A stretch of 64,000 bases of DNA, taken from the NCBI GenBank assembly GCA_945862245.1, contig CAMAXN010000005.1, positions 1-64,000 of the forward strand, written 5' to 3'. The notes under the pieces were generated by a model. That model saw only the letters and a list, made by a program, of their open reading frames with translations. It made no database searches and was not told the origin of the DNA. Below, piece by piece: positions 62,053-64,000 of this stretch. Made by a program: the position numbers and the translations under genes. How positions within the stretch are numbered: position 1 is the first letter of the stretch; each line of letters begins with the position of its first letter. The DNA is from Prosthecobacter debontii (GTDB lineage: Bacteria; Verrucomicrobiota; Verrucomicrobiia; Verrucomicrobiales; Akkermansiaceae).

Positions 62053-62985
62053 TACAATTTCGGTGGTGCGGTCGAGGAGGGCAGGGCGGCCGGTGCGATT
62101 GCGGACGATGGCGGTGATGCGGCGAGTGGAATCGCCGGAGCGGGCGGTTGAGGTGATACGGGTAGTGGTGTCTGCCACGGTAAAGCGTTGTGCAATGATT
62201 TGCCCTGTTTCCCCGCCGATGCCAAGCAGCGAAAGCGCGGTGCCGATATTCTCAAAGGGCACATCGTCCTCGGTGTCGCGGATGTTATCTGTGCCGCGGA
62301 CGGTTTCTGGGATAATGGAGGTTGCTTCGGGAGTAACTTCGGCTGCTACGGAGATGAGCTCTGCATCGGCCTCGTTGATGTCCAATGTGCCACTCGACCA
62401 GATGGTAAACCAGTTTCGCCAATCTGGGCGTAGAAACTCGACTTGGTCCATGCCAAGGACGAGAGCCATTTCCTCGATATCGTAAAAAGCCCGGTTGAAG
62501 GGCTGGTTGAGGCGCCCGAGTTTTTCATAATCCTCGATTTCCGCGCCGTTGAGCGCCACTTCGTCATCAGCATCGATCCAATCAGTTAAGGCATCGGTGA
62601 GAGCTTGTGCGCCATCGAGATCGAGACCAAAATGGATTAAAATGGAGCGGAGCAGGGTCTTGTCCTCGGCGACGACAAGGCTGTTGATATTGAAGCGGGC
62701 ACCCTCTGAGGTAATGGAGACATGGACTTCTTCGTTGTTCACTTCGTCGATACGGTGGAGCAAGGGATCATTGCGCTCTACGGCCGGATTCGAGCCGATG
62801 GCGATGCCCATCTCGGCGAGTTGGAAGGCACGGGAGCCGTGGACTTTCGCGGAGGCGACTTCCATATCGAAGGAGATCACGCGCAGCGTAGTGATGGCAG
62901 CAAGGGAAAGGATGGCGATGAGCCAAAGCACGGCGACCAGAGTGAAGCCGCCTTGACCATTGCTGATATGAGTTCCGTTTATCAT
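62047..62985 (-). CDS. gspK: Type II secretion minor pseudopilin GspK
   Basis: A 312-residue protein with a prepilin leader and GFTLVAVLWLIAILSLAAITTLR (about 13-35), where the position after the cleavage site lacks the usual Glu, a hallmark of GspK. The large GspK domain follows (FQLAEMGIAIGSNPAV; LTDALTDWIDADDE; YEKLGRLNQPFNRAFYDIEEMALVLGM; GTLDINEADAELI). GspK caps the pseudopilus tip with GspI and GspJ. Its start overlaps the end of the gspJ gene. Confidence 0.9.
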   Translation of the reverse strand: MINGTHISNGQGGFTLVAVLWLIAILSLAAITTLRVISFDMEVASAKVHGSRAFQLAEMGIAIGSNPAVERNDPLLHRIDEVNNEEVHVSITSEGARFNINSLVVAEDKTLLRSILIHFGLDLDGAQALTDALTDWIDADDEVALNGAEIEDYEKLGRLNQPFNRAFYDIEEMALVLGMDQVEFLRPDWRNWFTIWSSGTLDINEADAELISVAAEVTPEATSIIPETVRGTDNIRDTEDDVPFENIGTALSLLGIGGETGQIIAQRFTVADTTTRITSTARSGDSTRRITAIVRNRTGRPALLDRTTEIVP

Positions 62986-63863
62986 TCGATGCCTGGGATG
63001 CTAGGGGTGTTTGGCGGCACGGTGGGAATGGCGGGAATAACTGGAATTTCTCCTTCTGGGCCGGGTGTTACGGGTATCGCAGCTCTCGTATCTTGACCAC
63101 CGCCTTGCTGCAATTGTCGCATGAAAACCTCTGGGTTCTGGCGCGGTGGGATCCAGAATACATTCCTGATTTCCCGGTCATCCGAGCCGAACGCACAGAC
63201 CAGCTCCATTTGTAGCGGCAAGCGTCCGGGCAGGTCCCAGTCGTATTGGTATTCCATGGTGCGCCCGTCGAGTAGGCGCCATTCGAAATAGGCTACATCG
63301 GTGAGCAGAACAATTTCCGCGAACGGCTCTAGGTCTTCGGTCGGTATGCTGTTGCTGTTATCGAGGCCACTTTCATCCGAGATAATCTCATTTTCGTAGT
63401 AGCTCAGTACGATATCAAGGTAGCCGGATCGCCGCTTGAAGGTGGAGAACCGGATCGCCTTAGCGGTGCGTTCCTGGCCGCCCCAAGTGAATGAAAGTGG
63501 GACGTTCTGTAGTGTTAGATCGGTCAGGTAATGGGAGCCCGTGTCCGTCGTTGCTAATTCCAATCGGGTGTTTCCGGGTAAGGCCGAGAGGCTGTTATCC
63601 ATGAAGTCGAAAAACGCCTGGTTCAGCATCTCCTCGTTCTGTGTTTTCACGACGTTGTTGCCTAGTGCTAGCGTCGAGTATGACGTGGTGAAAATCATGC
63701 CCGCGAGAAGTGCGACAAGTAGGAGTGCGATGACGAGTTCCATCAGGGTGAAACCGCGATCCGAGCAGAGGGGGGGATGGGGTGAGTGGGTGAGGGGGTG
63801 AAATGAGAGCGCGCCCCCCATCTTACTCTCACCCTCTCTCCCGCTCCTTTTCAAACCTTTCAC
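62982..63863 (-). CDS. gspJ: Type II secretion minor pseudopilin GspJ
   Basis: The protein has 293 residues from GTG 63863, overlapping the stop of the preceding gene (GTGA). ATG 63821 is an alternative. The pseudopilin signal is DRGFTLMELVIALLLVALLAGMIF (about 35-58). The leader before it is unusually long (~35 residues, MGGALSFHPLTHSPHPPLCS) because it is encoded by a GGGTGAG-type repeat. The body (FDFMDNSLSALPGNTRLEL; AIRFSTFKRRSGYLDIVLSYY; EIVLLTDVAYFEWRLLDG) fits GspJ, and the proline-rich tail (VIPAIPTVPPNTPSIPG) is an extra. It is part of the pseudopilus tip complex. Confidence 0.85.
   Translation of the reverse strand: MKGLKRSGREGESKMGGALSFHPLTHSPHPPLCSDRGFTLMELVIALLLVALLAGMIFTTSYSTLALGNNVVKTQNEEMLNQAFFDFMDNSLSALPGNTRLELATTDTGSHYLTDLTLQNVPLSFTWGGQERTAKAIRFSTFKRRSGYLDIVLSYYENEIISDESGLDNSNSIPTEDLEPFAEIVLLTDVAYFEWRLLDGRTMEYQYDWDLPGRLPLQMELVCAFGSDDREIRNVFWIPPRQNPEVFMRQLQQGGGQDTRAAIPVTPGPEGEIPVIPAIPTVPPNTPSIPGIE
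63772..63852. repeat. Facing GGGTGAG-type heptanucleotide arrays in the gspJ leader
   Basis: On the plus strand about four units like GGTGAGT/GGGTGAG at 63772-63806 are followed, after a GCGCGCC-rich core, by TCTCACC/CTCTCCC units at 63823-63852. It lies inside the leader-coding part of gspJ. Confidence 0.6.
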
Positions 63864-64000
63864 GGCTGATACATGGGGTTATAGCGCCAGGTTTCGGCGG
63901 AGCGTTCTTGCCATGCTCCGTTCTGATACCAGTTCGCAATGATCTGAATATGGAACATCTGCTGAAGCAGTTCGCCGTCTTGGTTCTCGATGTCCTCAAT
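63860..64000 (-). CDS. C-terminal end of a pseudopilin gene, probably GspI (5' end outside window)
   Basis: The minus-strand frame is open from the window end to a TGA at 63860-63862. The last 46 residues include QMFHIQIIANWYQNGAWQER and TWRYNPMYQP. The gene is directly upstream of gspJ and overlaps its GTG start, where gspI is expected in type II secretion operons, and the short Tyr/Trp-rich end fits a minor pseudopilin. Without the N-terminal signal the assignment is positional. Confidence 0.55.
   Translation of the reverse strand: MEDIENQDGELLQQMFHIQIIANWYQNGAWQERSAETWRYNPMYQP

Overview
The window looks like chromosomal DNA of a Verrucomicrobiae-type bacterium (Akkermansiaceae/Luteolibacter-like). 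This rests on gene content, not on a database search. The clues are a PEP-CTERM secreted protein, H-X9-DG pseudopilin-like proteins, DUF1080, ThuA and sulfatase genes, DUF5069, a long-form HPF, a verbose type II secretion operon, and multi-domain secreted glucanases with DxDxDG calcium repeats. No rRNA or tRNA gene, CRISPR array or intact prophage was seen. One tmRNA gene is present.

Layout. 1-4.1 kb: 3' end of dnaJ, a small insertion (helicase remnant plus a Fic protein) flanked by a duplicated methyltransferase 3' end, the intact RlmI-like methyltransferase and a 2-hydroxyacid dehydrogenase. 4.5-7.4 kb: PhoD-like phosphatase and a broken SUMF1 gene. 7.7-28.9 kb: a locus for beta-1,3-glucan (laminarin-type) use. 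It holds a LacI regulator, a glycoside phosphorylase with a GPH sugar symporter in one operon, a GH16 laminarinase, a pseudopilin-like protein, two divergent secreted proteins built from the same ~150-residue module, a PEP-CTERM protein, and an operon of GH81, an aldose-epimerase-like protein and a truncated GH17. A palindrome ATTGCA-N6-TGCAAT (perfect or nearly so) lies upstream of several of these transcription units and is my best candidate for a common operator. 28.9-34 kb: broken SUMF1 gene, tmRNA, DUF1080, a sulfatase that has lost its active-site segment, and a membrane pseudokinase. 34-44 kb: methyltransferase, mutS, exonuclease, DtxR-type regulator, HPF, DUF5069, two unknown secreted or membrane proteins, a frameshifted YjbQ and a ThuA protein. 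44-56.8 kb: HrpB helicase, a dead IS1380-type element with TTAA target duplications, hisC, ArsC/Spx-like protein, M23 peptidase, MFS transporter, uppS, lemA, M48 peptidase and an unknown membrane protein. 57-64 kb: a type II secretion operon on the minus strand (I-J-K-L-M-C/P-like-D).

How it fits together. The glucan locus makes a coherent pathway. Secreted GH16 and GH81 (and formerly GH17) cut beta-1,3-glucan, the repeat-module proteins may hold the polymer at the surface, the GPH symporter imports oligosaccharides, and a cytoplasmic phosphorylase splits them with phosphate. The secretion operon at the right end could export the enzymes.

Two features run through the whole window. First, intergenic gaps carry short arrays of AT-rich heptanucleotides (type AAACTTT), often as two facing arrays. 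Second, many genes are decayed: two SUMF1 genes, sulfatase, YjbQ, GH17, a prepilin, the transposase and the helicase. Some single-base frameshifts could be sequencing errors.
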